A stretch of 64,000 bases of DNA from CAYGOC01 sp964351495. Lineage in GTDB: Bacteria; Chlamydiota; Chlamydiia; Chlamydiales; SM23-39. Shown piece by piece: positions 26,101 to 34,582 of this stretch. The first letter of the stretch is position 1; each line of letters opens with the position of its first letter. The stretch is taken from the NCBI GenBank assembly GCA_964351495.1, contig CAYGOC010000004.1, positions 1 through 64,000 of the forward strand, read 5' to 3'. The position numbers and the translations under genes were made by a program. The notes under the pieces were generated by a model, which saw nothing but the letters and a program-made list of their open reading frames with translations, did no database searches and was not told the DNA's origin.

Positions 26101-26524
26101 CGTTTTTAAACCTCAAAGGAAAGGCTTGAGAGTAACACTGCAAAAGAGTGACTGCTACAGAGGGACATTCAGAAATGATATGGAGAAAATTCGTTCTAGA
26201 AAGGGTCAAAATAAGGCTGTCTTCTTCGCAGATAGCTTGGTAAGATCGGGGTTTTTCATTAAAAATTCCCTCGTCACCAAAAAAAGCTTTTTCTCCGAGC
26301 CTTTTTATAGGTTTTTTGTCTTTGTCATATAAAAGAACCGATCCTTTAGCTATGAAGTAGAGCCTATTGGCTACTTGATTTATGCCAAATACTTTTTCCT
26401 GTTTGTCATACAAATCTTGACTTAGCTTGTCAGATATAGCTAGTAAGAAGTCTAAATCCAATCCTTCAAATAGTTTGGTCTTTTTTAAAAAAAATGTTTT
26501 TTCAATTAGGCTTAAATGTTTCAT
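26090..26524 (-). CDS. Cyclic-nucleotide-binding-domain protein (CRP/PKA-regulatory fold)
   Basis: A single cNMP-binding beta-roll makes up nearly all of this 144-residue protein: 'LFEGLDLDFLLAISDKL' is the entry helix, 'RLYFIAKGSVLLYDKD' the conserved strand-turn, 'FFGDEGIFNEKPRSYQAIC' the phosphate-binding cassette and 'LTLSRTNFLHIISECP' the exit. The cassette keeps 'GDEGIFNEKPRS', close to the 'GE.AL....R.A' consensus including the Arg, so ligand binding is plausible. There is no DNA-binding helix-turn-helix, so it is a partner or sensor rather than a transcription factor. Chlamydia trachomatis has a similar stand-alone gene beside its fab operon, as far as I recall. It overlaps the transporter gene by 4 bases (ATGA) and the HAMP gene by 11. 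Confidence 0.85.
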   Translation of the reverse strand: MKHLSLIEKTFFLKKTKLFEGLDLDFLLAISDKLSQDLYDKQEKVFGINQVANRLYFIAKGSVLLYDKDKKPIKRLGEKAFFGDEGIFNEKPRSYQAICEEDSLILTLSRTNFLHIISECPSVAVTLLQCYSQAFPLRFKNDED

Positions 26525-29307
26525 CTTTCTAGCAGCTCATGGGCAAATTGGTAAAAGGCTTCTTCATTGGTTTTCATTTGTTCTCTTAAGGTCTCTTTCC
26601 AGTTAGGAACTTTTAAAGTGGCTTTTAAATGGGCCGCAATAATCTTATCAGAAAGAGAAGGAGATTCATAAAGGGTATATAAAAGCTCCTGTAAAGAGAG
26701 GGGAACATGGTTGTGGTAGTACTTCTCAAAAGCTGCAAGCTTATCTTCTAAAGGAGTTTTTTCAATAAGAGGGAAAAGCCAAGAAAACACTTGAAAATCA
26801 CAAGTTTTTTCCAGAGTTTCTATAGCATTGCTATGCACTTTTTCATTTTTACTGTGTAAAGAGAGTACTAAAAGCTCTGAGTCTTCAATAGATCCTACGG
26901 TTCCTAAAAGATGGATGATAAAATCAATTGATGCTTGAAATCTACTGTTTAAGGCCTCTTTTAGAAGGTGTAGATCGTATTCAGGATAGATTTTTTGTAT
27001 TGTATGCGCATAGAAAAAAGAGAAGTAGGCCTTTTCTTTTTCTACAGAAATAATCTCATCTAAATGAGCTCTTAGCTGAGGCAAAGAAAGATGCGCTAAA
27101 ATTTTTGCGGCTTGGATGCGGCATATGTAGTGCATTTCTTTAGATCTTACTAAAGATAAAAGGGTGGGGACTGTTTTTAGCCCCATTTGTAACAGGATCT
27201 GCTCTACCAGGCGTCTTTCAGAGGGACGAAAATTTACCGAAGCTTCTAAAATTTCTTGTACCGCAGTAGAATCTCCAATTTTTCCTAAAGCAATTAAACA
27301 GTTTTTTCGGATTTCTCCTTCTTTTATCTCCTGTATTTCTTCAATCAATTTAGGAAGATAGGCAATAGAAGACTTATCTACAATTTGGGATAAAACTAAG
27401 CTTGCCTCTTTTTTCACCTCAAAATTGGCATGATTTAAAAGAGGAAATATCTTCAAGGAGCCATCTGATTCAAAAATCTCTTTTGCTATCTTCAATCCTA
27501 AAAGAATTTCAGAAGGATTTTCTGATCTTAAAAGTAAGTCGGTCTCTTTTTGTGCTATAGTCCGATTTAAAGAGGCTTGCTCTGCGCTTTGGGGGGCCTG
27601 CGATTTTTTTAAGGTAAGGATAGCGGCTCCTCTCAAAAAAGGATTTTTGGACTCTAGATCATCAATTACCTTTTCTGGGTGTAGAAGTCCTTTTTTTGCT
27701 AAAAAGAAATAGGCTTTTTCAAACAGTTCAGAAGAAGAGGCCTCTTCTATCCAGTTGTTTATTTTTTCTAAAACAGAAGGGGCTTCTTTTAAAGCGCTTT
27801 TTTCAATTAAAACAAGGAAAGCAATCTTATTTGTTTCCGAAAGGGTTTCTGCAGCAGGTAGAATTCTTTTCAACAAAATAGGGTCTTCATACGCCAAAAG
27901 TCCTTCTATCCCTAAAAGCCTCTCTTCTTCTTCTAAAGAGGAAAGAGATTTTAAAAGATCTTTTTTTATCTCTTTGGCCTCTTTTTTTCCTAATTTCCCC
28001 AGCCAATCTTGCAGTTTTCTTTCAAAGTGGATGGCATTTTCTTTTAAATTGATAAAAATAGCTTTTACATACAGGTTTCGCAGAAGTAGCGCTAAAGTAA
28101 GAAATAAAAAAGAAAAAATAAGCCCTAAAAGTCTGCTGTAATCTTCTAAACAAAACAAAAAGGCAGAACAGATTAACATCCCGATAGGCTCAAAAAAAGA
28201 GTCGTTAATAATACGAACCTTCGATTTTAACTTCGCAGGAACCGCTTTTGTAAGAAGGTTAAAACTGTTGTCTTCTATAGTAAATAAGACGCCGTCTACA
28301 GCAATAAGTCCTAAAATTCCTATGAACAGAGAGTTTTGTGTTAACATACCAAAGTAGACAAAAGCAAAAAAGATAGGAGGAATTAAAAGGATGTTATTGA
28401 GCCCAAGCCTGCGAATAAGAGGAGAAAACAAAAAGGCCCCGATTAAGATATTGCCAGCAGAAATGGCGGCCCTGGTTTTTGCTAAAAACCCTGAAATATG
28501 AGCTGCCGTATTAGAAGCGTCTTTGGATAAGGCCGTTTGAAATATCTCCATATAGTTAAATTCTGTGGTGATCATGATAAACTGAACTAAAAGACTAAGC
28601 CCCAAAAGCACAAGTGTATAAGGGGACTTTTTAACGAGTCTTATTAAAACGGAAAAACCGCTTCTGTCTCCTGTGAAAACGCCTTCAATTGTATCATCAT
28701 GCACCGCGGGTACTTTCTCTACGATATTGCGCATCTCAAAAAAAGAGAGTAAAATAGCGGAAAGAGCGATCGTATAAAGGACAGAATATCCGAGCTTTTC
28801 CAGGAGCAAGTTAATTACAGCTCCCGATAAAACAATCCCTAAAAAGTAGGCAGCGCTATATAAAGAATAGACCCTTTTTGCTTCTTGTAAATCGTGGTAC
28901 TGATCAATAAAGGTCCATCCACAAGCTAAAAAAACAGAGAAAAAAAGACGACTAAATACCTTTAGAGAGTACCAAAACCAAATAGGGGGGGAAGGTATGG
29001 ATAGGATAAATAAAATCACCCCAGTTAAAAGAGCTCCCGACAAGACTACTTTCTTTAAGATTTGGTAAGGGCTAACAATACGCAGGGCATATACAATGAT
29101 AGAAGAGATGAGAATTAAAATAAGAGCTATAGTTAAATAGACACCGGGAAGGGCTTTTGCTCCGATTTTTTGTAGAAATAACCCGTCGGCTAAACTTTCC
29201 AAACAAAGAGTAGAAAAAGCCCAATAGGTGGAAAATCTGGCAAAACGGAAGGTGGTTATCCCCTCTCCCGGATAAATCCCAAAAACTTTTCGTAAGATCC
29301 TTTGCAT
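26521..29307 (-). CDS. NTT/MFS-like nucleotide transporter-related protein fused to HEAT repeats
   Basis: Residues ~1-430 form about 12 membrane helices with resemblance to ATP/ADP translocases (NTT family) of Chlamydiae and Rickettsiales, for example 'WFWYSLKVFSRLFFSVFLACGWTF' (in part) and 'RIINDSFFEPIGMLICS'. Residues ~440-925 are cytoplasmic HEAT-type helical repeats ('LLGIEGLLAYEDPILLKRIL', 'NCLIALGKIGDSTAVQEIL'). At 928 residues it is nearly twice a plain NTT. The HEAT part probably binds a partner, plausibly the CNB or HAMP products encoded downstream. Whether it transports nucleotides cannot be told. The ATG at 29307 opens the operon, and the 207-base gap to proC holds its promoter region. 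Confidence 0.75.
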   Translation of the reverse strand: MQRILRKVFGIYPGEGITTFRFARFSTYWAFSTLCLESLADGLFLQKIGAKALPGVYLTIALILILISSIIVYALRIVSPYQILKKVVLSGALLTGVILFILSIPSPPIWFWYSLKVFSRLFFSVFLACGWTFIDQYHDLQEAKRVYSLYSAAYFLGIVLSGAVINLLLEKLGYSVLYTIALSAILLSFFEMRNIVEKVPAVHDDTIEGVFTGDRSGFSVLIRLVKKSPYTLVLLGLSLLVQFIMITTEFNYMEIFQTALSKDASNTAAHISGFLAKTRAAISAGNILIGAFLFSPLIRRLGLNNILLIPPIFFAFVYFGMLTQNSLFIGILGLIAVDGVLFTIEDNSFNLLTKAVPAKLKSKVRIINDSFFEPIGMLICSAFLFCLEDYSRLLGLIFSFLFLTLALLLRNLYVKAIFINLKENAIHFERKLQDWLGKLGKKEAKEIKKDLLKSLSSLEEEERLLGIEGLLAYEDPILLKRILPAAETLSETNKIAFLVLIEKSALKEAPSVLEKINNWIEEASSSELFEKAYFFLAKKGLLHPEKVIDDLESKNPFLRGAAILTLKKSQAPQSAEQASLNRTIAQKETDLLLRSENPSEILLGLKIAKEIFESDGSLKIFPLLNHANFEVKKEASLVLSQIVDKSSIAYLPKLIEEIQEIKEGEIRKNCLIALGKIGDSTAVQEILEASVNFRPSERRLVEQILLQMGLKTVPTLLSLVRSKEMHYICRIQAAKILAHLSLPQLRAHLDEIISVEKEKAYFSFFYAHTIQKIYPEYDLHLLKEALNSRFQASIDFIIHLLGTVGSIEDSELLVLSLHSKNEKVHSNAIETLEKTCDFQVFSWLFPLIEKTPLEDKLAAFEKYYHNHVPLSLQELLYTLYESPSLSDKIIAAHLKATLKVPNWKETLREQMKTNEEAFYQFAHELLER

Positions 29308-29514
29308 GCTAGAGAACCCCTCTTGCCTAGAAAAATTTAAAGGTTTTTATTTATAAAAATAAATATTGTATCTAATACTGTAAGATTTAATGCCACCTCC
29401 AGCAATTTTACTTCATTTTTTTTTAGATAAAAAGAAAATGTTCTTTTTTTTTCAATAGGGGAATCGGCGAAATGTAAATAACTTATTAAAAAACACTTAA
29501 ATTATAGGAGAAAA

Positions 29515-30333
29515 ATGGGATTAGAAAATAGAAAAAGCATAGGCTTTATAGGATTTGGGCACATGGCAGAGGTGCTCTATAAAACTATGGAAAAAAGCAA
29601 ACTGGTAGATCGCTCTCGAGTTCTTTTCTTGCGAAAAAACAAACAAAAACAGAAAGAAACCTCTCAAAAATATCACATATCAGCTGCTTCTTTAGAAGAT
29701 CTAGTGAGAAAATCTACCTTCATCTTTCTTTGTGTAAGGCCCCATCAGTTAGAGGAGGTTTTACATCAAATTCCCAAAGAGGATCTCTCTTTAAAATTAT
29801 TTGTTTCTATTATTTCAGGAGCTTCCCTTTCTTATTTAAAAAAGAAGATAGGAAATAGTGCTTTTTTAAGGGTTATGCCCAATGTTGCCTCAGAGGTGGC
29901 AGAAGGGATGAATTTACTCTGTTTTTCTGAGGGGGTAGATCCTTTTTTAAAAATGGAAATGAAGAAAATTTTTGGAGCTTTAGGAGAAAGTGAGGAGATA
30001 CCCGAGAGCGCGTTTGAGGTATTGACTGCTGTATCCGGTTCCGGTCCTGCTTATGTTTTAAAGCTTATACAAGCTTTTGCTAGAAAGGCAGTAGAATCTG
30101 GGGTCTCTAAAGAAACAGCAGAAAAAATTGCAGCCCAAACTTTTAAAGGAGCCGCATCTCTTTTGTTGAAGAAAAAAGAGCTAGAAGAGCTAGTCAGCTC
30201 TATAGCAGTTCCTGGAGGCACTACAGAAGAGGGACTAAAGGTGTTTCAAGAAAGAGGAGTAGAAAAAGAGATCTTTTCTGTTTTAGAAGCGTGTATTCAA
30301 AAAGCAAAAGCTTTTCACTCTTCCCTTTCGTAA
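29515..30333 (+). CDS. proC: Pyrroline-5-carboxylate reductase
   Basis: ProC reduces pyrroline-5-carboxylate to proline with NAD(P)H. The Rossmann start 'SIGFIGFGHMAEVL', 'IFLCVRPHQLEEVL', 'LRVMPNVASEVAEGM' and the C-terminal signature 'AVSGSGPAYVLKLIQA' with 'VAVPGGTTEEGLKV'-like 'IAVPGGTTEEGLK' identify it. The length of 272 residues is usual. AGGAG lies 6 bases before the ATG. The 207-base gap upstream is AT-rich and includes a 7-bp A-U hairpin (29346-29363); I see no gene in it. Confidence 0.94.
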   Translation: MGLENRKSIGFIGFGHMAEVLYKTMEKSKLVDRSRVLFLRKNKQKQKETSQKYHISAASLEDLVRKSTFIFLCVRPHQLEEVLHQIPKEDLSLKLFVSIISGASLSYLKKKIGNSAFLRVMPNVASEVAEGMNLLCFSEGVDPFLKMEMKKIFGALGESEEIPESAFEVLTAVSGSGPAYVLKLIQAFARKAVESGVSKETAEKIAAQTFKGAASLLLKKKELEELVSSIAVPGGTTEEGLKVFQERGVEKEIFSVLEACIQKAKAFHSSLS

Positions 30334-30409
30334 AATTGAGGGAAACAGGTGTAGCTAAAAGAAGCTCTTTTGTATAGTTTTATGAAAGGAAAAGATTAAA
30401 GGATTAAAA

Positions 30410-31360
30410 GTGACAGAAGAATTATCTAACTTAGTAATTATAGGCTCGGGGCCTGCAAGTTACACCGCTGCTATTTATGCTGCAAGAGCGAATTTGTCCC
30501 CTATTATATTAGAAGGATTTCATGAGGGGCCGGCAGGGGGGCAGCTTATGACAACAACAGATGTAGAGAATTATCCTGGGTTTCCGGACGGAATCCAAGG
30601 ACCTCAAATGATGCAGCTTTTCAAAAAACAAGCAGAAAAATTTGGCACCAAAACCTTTTTAGAAGATGCAACGAAGATCGATACTAAAACCTATCCCTTT
30701 ACCGTACAAACAAAAAAACGAACGATCAAGGCCAAGGCTATCATCATAGCAACCGGGGCTAAAGCAAAACTCCTCGATATAAAAGGAACAAGAGAAGGGG
30801 AGTTTTGGCAAAAAGGGGTAACTGCTTGCGCGGTTTGTGATGGAGCTGCTCCTATTTTTCGAGACAAAAACCTCTATGTGATAGGAGGGGGAGATAGCGC
30901 TATGGAAGAGGCGATGTTCCTGACTAAGTATGGGAAAAAAGTATATATAGTGCATAGAAGAGACACTTTTAGAGCCTCTAAGATTATGGCAGAAAGAGCC
31001 TTAAAAAATCCGAAGATCGAAGTAATTTGGAACTCTACTTTAGAAGAAGTAAAGGGGAGTGATGTGGTGGAAAAGGTCGTTTTAAAAAACATTAAGACCA
31101 ATAAAACGGAAGAAAAAGAGGCAGGGGGCGTTTTTTTTGCTATAGGACATGCGCCCAACACCGCTTTTTTACAAGGAGAAGTAGAGCTGGATGAAAAAGG
31201 CTATATCAAAGTAAAACAAGGGTCTACCTATACTTCTGTAGAAGGGGTTTTTGCCGCAGGCGATGTTCAAGATGCAAAATATAGACAAGCAATAACGGCA
31301 GCAGGTTCCGGCTGTATGGCTGCACTGGATGCAGAAAGGTGGCTAGCTAGTAAAGAATGA
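30410..31360 (+). CDS. trxB: Thioredoxin reductase
   Basis: Flavoenzyme that reduces thioredoxin with NADPH. The FAD-binding 'IIGSGPASYTAAIYAARA', the redox pair in 'CAVCDGAAP', the NADPH loop 'VIGGGDSAMEEAMFL' and 'GVFAAGDVQD' are all in place. At 316 residues it is standard. The start is GTG at 30410, giving 'TEELSNLVIIGSGP', which is where homology begins. Its stop overlaps the start of the next gene by 4 bases (ATGA). trxB next to acpS is an arrangement I recall from Chlamydia. Confidence 0.95.
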   Translation: MTEELSNLVIIGSGPASYTAAIYAARANLSPIILEGFHEGPAGGQLMTTTDVENYPGFPDGIQGPQMMQLFKKQAEKFGTKTFLEDATKIDTKTYPFTVQTKKRTIKAKAIIIATGAKAKLLDIKGTREGEFWQKGVTACAVCDGAAPIFRDKNLYVIGGGDSAMEEAMFLTKYGKKVYIVHRRDTFRASKIMAERALKNPKIEVIWNSTLEEVKGSDVVEKVVLKNIKTNKTEEKEAGGVFFAIGHAPNTAFLQGEVELDEKGYIKVKQGSTYTSVEGVFAAGDVQDAKYRQAITAAGSGCMAALDAERWLASKE

Positions 31361-32163
31361 GACGATTACTTGTTTTTTTGGTTTTTTGTATCTCTGCACA
31401 GGCTTTAGAAAAGCAGCCTTGGTTTGGGGATGTATACGAGTTTCATTGGCTAAGTGGTTATGAATACTCCCGGTATAGCAAGGTACAAGGAGCTACATCC
31501 CCTTTAGCTTCTCCTTCCAATAATCATCTTCTTTTTACCGCGCTTGATTTTTCTTTTTCTCCTGAGTGGAGCCTGGATATGGATTTAGAATTTGCAGACA
31601 CACCAAAGCAAGATTTTAGTTTTCGTAGTGTAGCCCTGCAAGCGAGGTATCTCTGGATGGATGACATAGTAGGGGATACTTTTAGTTTGGCTACAGGAAT
31701 AAGCGGCAGGTATGTAGGAAATAAAAGCGTACATGACATTAGCTCTCCTTATCATGGAGATGCAGAAGTGGTAGGTTCTCTTTCTATAGGAAAAGAGTGG
31801 GACTCTTTTCAGTTTTGGCGATTTCGGACCTGGGGCTTTGCTTCTTTGGGGATTGCTAATCTAGGCTCTCCTTGGGTGGAAGCTCTTTTTGCAATAGAGG
31901 GAAACCTGCAAGAGGAGCATAAGTGTGCCTTTTTCTTAAAAGGAATCCATGGATACGGGAAAGAAAATCAAATTAACATAGAAAAGTTTCGAGGGTATGG
32001 AAGGATTCGGCAAAAAGCGTTAGATATTCGGTTTCGGTATGGATACCGGCTGGGAGTATGGGGGACGCTTCGCTTTGAATACGAAAGAAGGGTTTTATCA
32101 AAAAGAGGACCGGAAAGGGTAAACTCGTTTATGGTAAGCTACCTTCTCCCTTTTTCGTTTTGA
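31357..32163 (+). CDS. Signal-peptide protein, probable small outer-membrane beta-barrel
   Basis: No named family is recognised. A signal peptide is clear ('RRLLVFLVFCISAQA'). The mature 250 residues are rich in Trp, Tyr, Phe, Gly and Arg with alternating hydrophobic strands ('LDFSFSPEWSLDMDLEF', 'GYRLGVWGTLRFEYER'), and the chain ends in Phe ('SYLLPFSF'), as BamA substrates do. A small outer-membrane barrel is the best reading. It is translationally coupled to trxB (ATGA overlap) and convergent with acpS, 13 bases away. Confidence 0.65.
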   Translation: MRRLLVFLVFCISAQALEKQPWFGDVYEFHWLSGYEYSRYSKVQGATSPLASPSNNHLLFTALDFSFSPEWSLDMDLEFADTPKQDFSFRSVALQARYLWMDDIVGDTFSLATGISGRYVGNKSVHDISSPYHGDAEVVGSLSIGKEWDSFQFWRFRTWGFASLGIANLGSPWVEALFAIEGNLQEEHKCAFFLKGIHGYGKENQINIEKFRGYGRIRQKALDIRFRYGYRLGVWGTLRFEYERRVLSKRGPERVNSFMVSYLLPFSF

Positions 32164-32176
32164 TCTTGCAAATTTG

Positions 32177-32545
32177 CTATCCTACCCAGTTAGCTACCGC
32201 TACGGCATACTCTTCGCTGTGGCTGATGGAAATTTCCACTACGGGAGACTCAAAGCGGCTCATCACCTCTACAGAAAACTTCACAAAAGGCTTTCCTCTA
32301 TCATCATGGTAGATTACCATGTCTTGAAATTTCAGCTCTTTGCCAAAGCCTACTCCCAAAGCTTTCGCAATAGCTTCTTTAGCCGCAAATTTTCCTGCAA
32401 AGCGGGGGAAAGGATCTTTATATTTTTCACAGTAAGCTCTCTCTTCTTCCGTAAATATCCGGCTTAAAAAATGCTCTTTGTGCTCTTCTATTCCTTTTTT
32501 GATCCTTTGAATCTCTATTATGTCAATACCAATGCCTTTACTCAT
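32177..32545 (-). CDS. acpS: Holo-[acyl-carrier-protein] synthase
   Basis: AcpS transfers phosphopantetheine from CoA to the serine of AcpP (24498-24743). The N-terminal 'GIGIDIIEIQRI' holds the first Mg-binding Asp, and 'RFAGKFAAKEAIAKALG' holds the Glu and the CoA-binding Lys. The C-terminal 'SISHSEEYAVAVA' is typical. It has 122 residues, the normal size. It overlaps the upstream PIN/TRAM gene by 8 bases. Confidence 0.95.
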   Translation of the reverse strand: MSKGIGIDIIEIQRIKKGIEEHKEHFLSRIFTEEERAYCEKYKDPFPRFAGKFAAKEAIAKALGVGFGKELKFQDMVIYHDDRGKPFVKFSVEVMSRFESPVVEISISHSEEYAVAVANWVG

Positions 32546-33596
32546 CTTGCGACTCTTCTTCTAAACTAAGGGATTCATCTAAGGCGTTACAAAAGATCAT
32601 TCTACCGGAGCTGGTATGTTTTACGGAGAGGACTTGAGCTGTGACAATCTCTCCTATAAACTGCCCACCTCCGTTTACCACAACCATAGTTCCATCTTCT
32701 AAATACCCAATTCCTTGCCGTGGCTCTTTTCCATATCTTTGGATTTTCACAGAAAGTTGTTCTCCTGTTTGCATTAAAGGTTTTAAAGCATTAGAAAGAG
32801 TGTGGATATCGATAATTTTCACATCTTCTGCTTTAGAAGCTTGTATCCTTCCTAGATCTGCTGTAATGATATTCGTTCCTAAAAGTCTCGCTAGCCGGAT
32901 AATTTTAGCAATAGGATCTTTAATCTCGGGAAAATCGGTATCATTGTAACGAATATGCAACTCCGGAAGAGTTTCTAGTTTTTTTAATACTTCTAAGGCT
33001 CTTTTTGCTTTGTATTTACTATTTTCTTCTCCTACTTCTGCCACAGAGTATAGCTCTTTAATTACAAAACGGGGAAGAACAAGATGGCGATCCAAGATTC
33101 CTGATGCAGCCAGATCTATCAGTCTAGGATCCGCCAAAAGAGAGGAGTCTACCAAGAAGTCTTTTTTCTGGTGCGTTGTCGGAGTAAATTTAACAAAAGG
33201 GATACTAACATACAGCTCATCTGCCGACCTTTGTGTAAGAACAATGCCTAAATAGATGGCAAACAAAAACAGAGAGATCTCTACCATTTCTCTTGTTAAA
33301 GGAGCTAGATGGATGGTTTCACTAATTTGTAAAACAGTACGAAAGATCAAATTCAGGGCAAGTCCCATTAGATAGCCGAAAAAAATGCCAAGACAGGTTG
33401 TGTTAAAAGAGCGGATATTAAATCTTTTGAAAAAAAACTCTAAGATTATTAGCCCACCTCCGAATAGAATACCCAGGGAAATCCCTGTAACTTTCCCAAA
33501 CTCTGTTTCAGAGGGAAGAGAGAATGTATACACAGTGAAAAAAAAGACCGATAAAAGGAAAAAGAAAATCCTAGAAAAAACAAGTGAGGAACTCAT
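32538..33596 (-). CDS. PIN/TRAM-domain membrane protein (YacL-like)
   Basis: Four N-terminal membrane helices (to about residue 120) precede a cytoplasmic PIN nuclease-like domain with the first acidic residue in 'FLVDSSLLADPRLID', and 'FVIKELYSVAE' and 'NIITADLGRIQ' further on. A C-terminal TRAM RNA-binding domain ends it ('GEQLSVKIQRYGK', 'GIGYLEDGTMVVV', 'GEIVTAQVLSVKHT'). This order is that of Bacillus YacL and chlamydial homologues. The target RNA is unknown. It probably forms an operon with acpS (8-base overlap). Confidence 0.85.
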   Translation of the reverse strand: MSSSLVFSRIFFFLLSVFFFTVYTFSLPSETEFGKVTGISLGILFGGGLIILEFFFKRFNIRSFNTTCLGIFFGYLMGLALNLIFRTVLQISETIHLAPLTREMVEISLFLFAIYLGIVLTQRSADELYVSIPFVKFTPTTHQKKDFLVDSSLLADPRLIDLAASGILDRHLVLPRFVIKELYSVAEVGEENSKYKAKRALEVLKKLETLPELHIRYNDTDFPEIKDPIAKIIRLARLLGTNIITADLGRIQASKAEDVKIIDIHTLSNALKPLMQTGEQLSVKIQRYGKEPRQGIGYLEDGTMVVVNGGGQFIGEIVTAQVLSVKHTSSGRMIFCNALDESLSLEEESQDE

Positions 33597-33718
33597 GAAA
33601 ACCCTCCTTACAAGAAAAATTTTTCAAAAAAAATATATTAATAGCTTTGCTTAGTTTGCTTCTTTTCCTTTTTTTTTGTAAACTTGCGTTTCTTGCAAAA
33701 TTATTTAAGGACGAAAAT

Positions 33719-34138
33719 ATGGACAAAAGGTTTGCGCTTTTATTAAACGGGCTATTTTGGATGGCTTCTTCTCTTATGCTTTTAAAAAAGGGAATAGAGC
33801 GGCTTGTTTTTTCCGGCGAAGAATTTTTCTTAGGCGCAGCTCTGCTTTTTTTTGTAGTGGGATATGCGAAAGGAAAATTTGTACTGCAAAAAAAGGCCCG
33901 AGAAAGGGCCCTTTTTATTCAAAATTACCCGGGGAAGATTCCCGTATCACAGCTTTTTTCTAAAAAGATGCTTTTTTTGGTCTTTTTTATGATGGGAATA
34001 GGGATAGGAATCAAATATCTTCCTATAAATAAGGGATACTTAGGACTGTTAGATGGAGCTATTTCTTTGGCTCTTTTCTTAGGAGCGTATCCTTTTTTTA
34101 AGGCGTTACTTTCTCCTCAAAAAGATTTAAGCACTTGA
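33719..34138 (+). CDS. Small membrane protein of unknown function
   Basis: The product has 139 residues with about four membrane helices: 'ALLLNGLFWMASSLMLL', 'FFLGAALLFFVVGYAKGKF', 'MLFLVFFMMGIGIGIKYL' and 'LLDGAISLALFLGAYPFF'. I recognise no family. I chose the ATG at 33719 because AAGGA lies 7 bases before it; an in-frame TTG at 33647 would add a leader. A strong GC hairpin followed by T residues lies inside the gene (33895-33917). The gene is convergent with rlmH, overlapping by 12 bases. Confidence 0.6.
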   Translation: MDKRFALLLNGLFWMASSLMLLKKGIERLVFSGEEFFLGAALLFFVVGYAKGKFVLQKKARERALFIQNYPGKIPVSQLFSKKMLFLVFFMMGIGIGIKYLPINKGYLGLLDGAISLALFLGAYPFFKALLSPQKDLST

Positions 34139-34555
34139 CCCTCTGTGGTAGGGAGTTTTTTTCTTGATCTGAATGGCTCTATATAGCTGCTCTATGAAAA
34201 AGAGGTGGCACATCTCTTGTGTTAGCGTCATAGGAGATAGGCTAAGACAAAAAAGACTTTTTTCTTTTACAAAAGAGGGAATTCCTTCGGGACCTCCTAG
34301 TACAAAATGCAAGAGAGAATTCTGTTTTTCTAAAGCCTCTTCTAAATAGGTAGAAAACTGAAGGCTATCTAATAGTTTACCTTCTTCTGAAAGGGCTATG
34401 TAAGAAAGTTTTTTTTCTACAAAGCCGTTCCAGTTTTTTAGAAAAATCCATTCTACAGAAAGCTCTTTTTGAAGTCTTACTTGGTACTCTTTTAAAGCTT
34501 CTTTTAACCAGGTTTTTTTGATTTTTCCTGTGGTTATGATCTTCACCTTGTACAT
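34127..34555 (-). CDS. rlmH: 23S rRNA (pseudouridine1915-N3)-methyltransferase RlmH
   Basis: RlmH methylates pseudouridine 1915 of 23S rRNA at the decoding centre of the 70S ribosome. It is a small SPOUT enzyme of 142 residues. The SAM loop is 'FVLGGPEGIP', followed by 'LSLSPMTLTQEMCHLFFIEQ' and the usual ending 'PYHRG'. The gene is divergent from lgt across about 27 bases. Confidence 0.92.
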   Translation of the reverse strand: MYKVKIITTGKIKKTWLKEALKEYQVRLQKELSVEWIFLKNWNGFVEKKLSYIALSEEGKLLDSLQFSTYLEEALEKQNSLLHFVLGGPEGIPSFVKEKSLFCLSLSPMTLTQEMCHLFFIEQLYRAIQIKKKTPYHRGSSA

Positions 34556-34582
34556 AAAGAAAAAACGAGTATCCTTGTGTTT

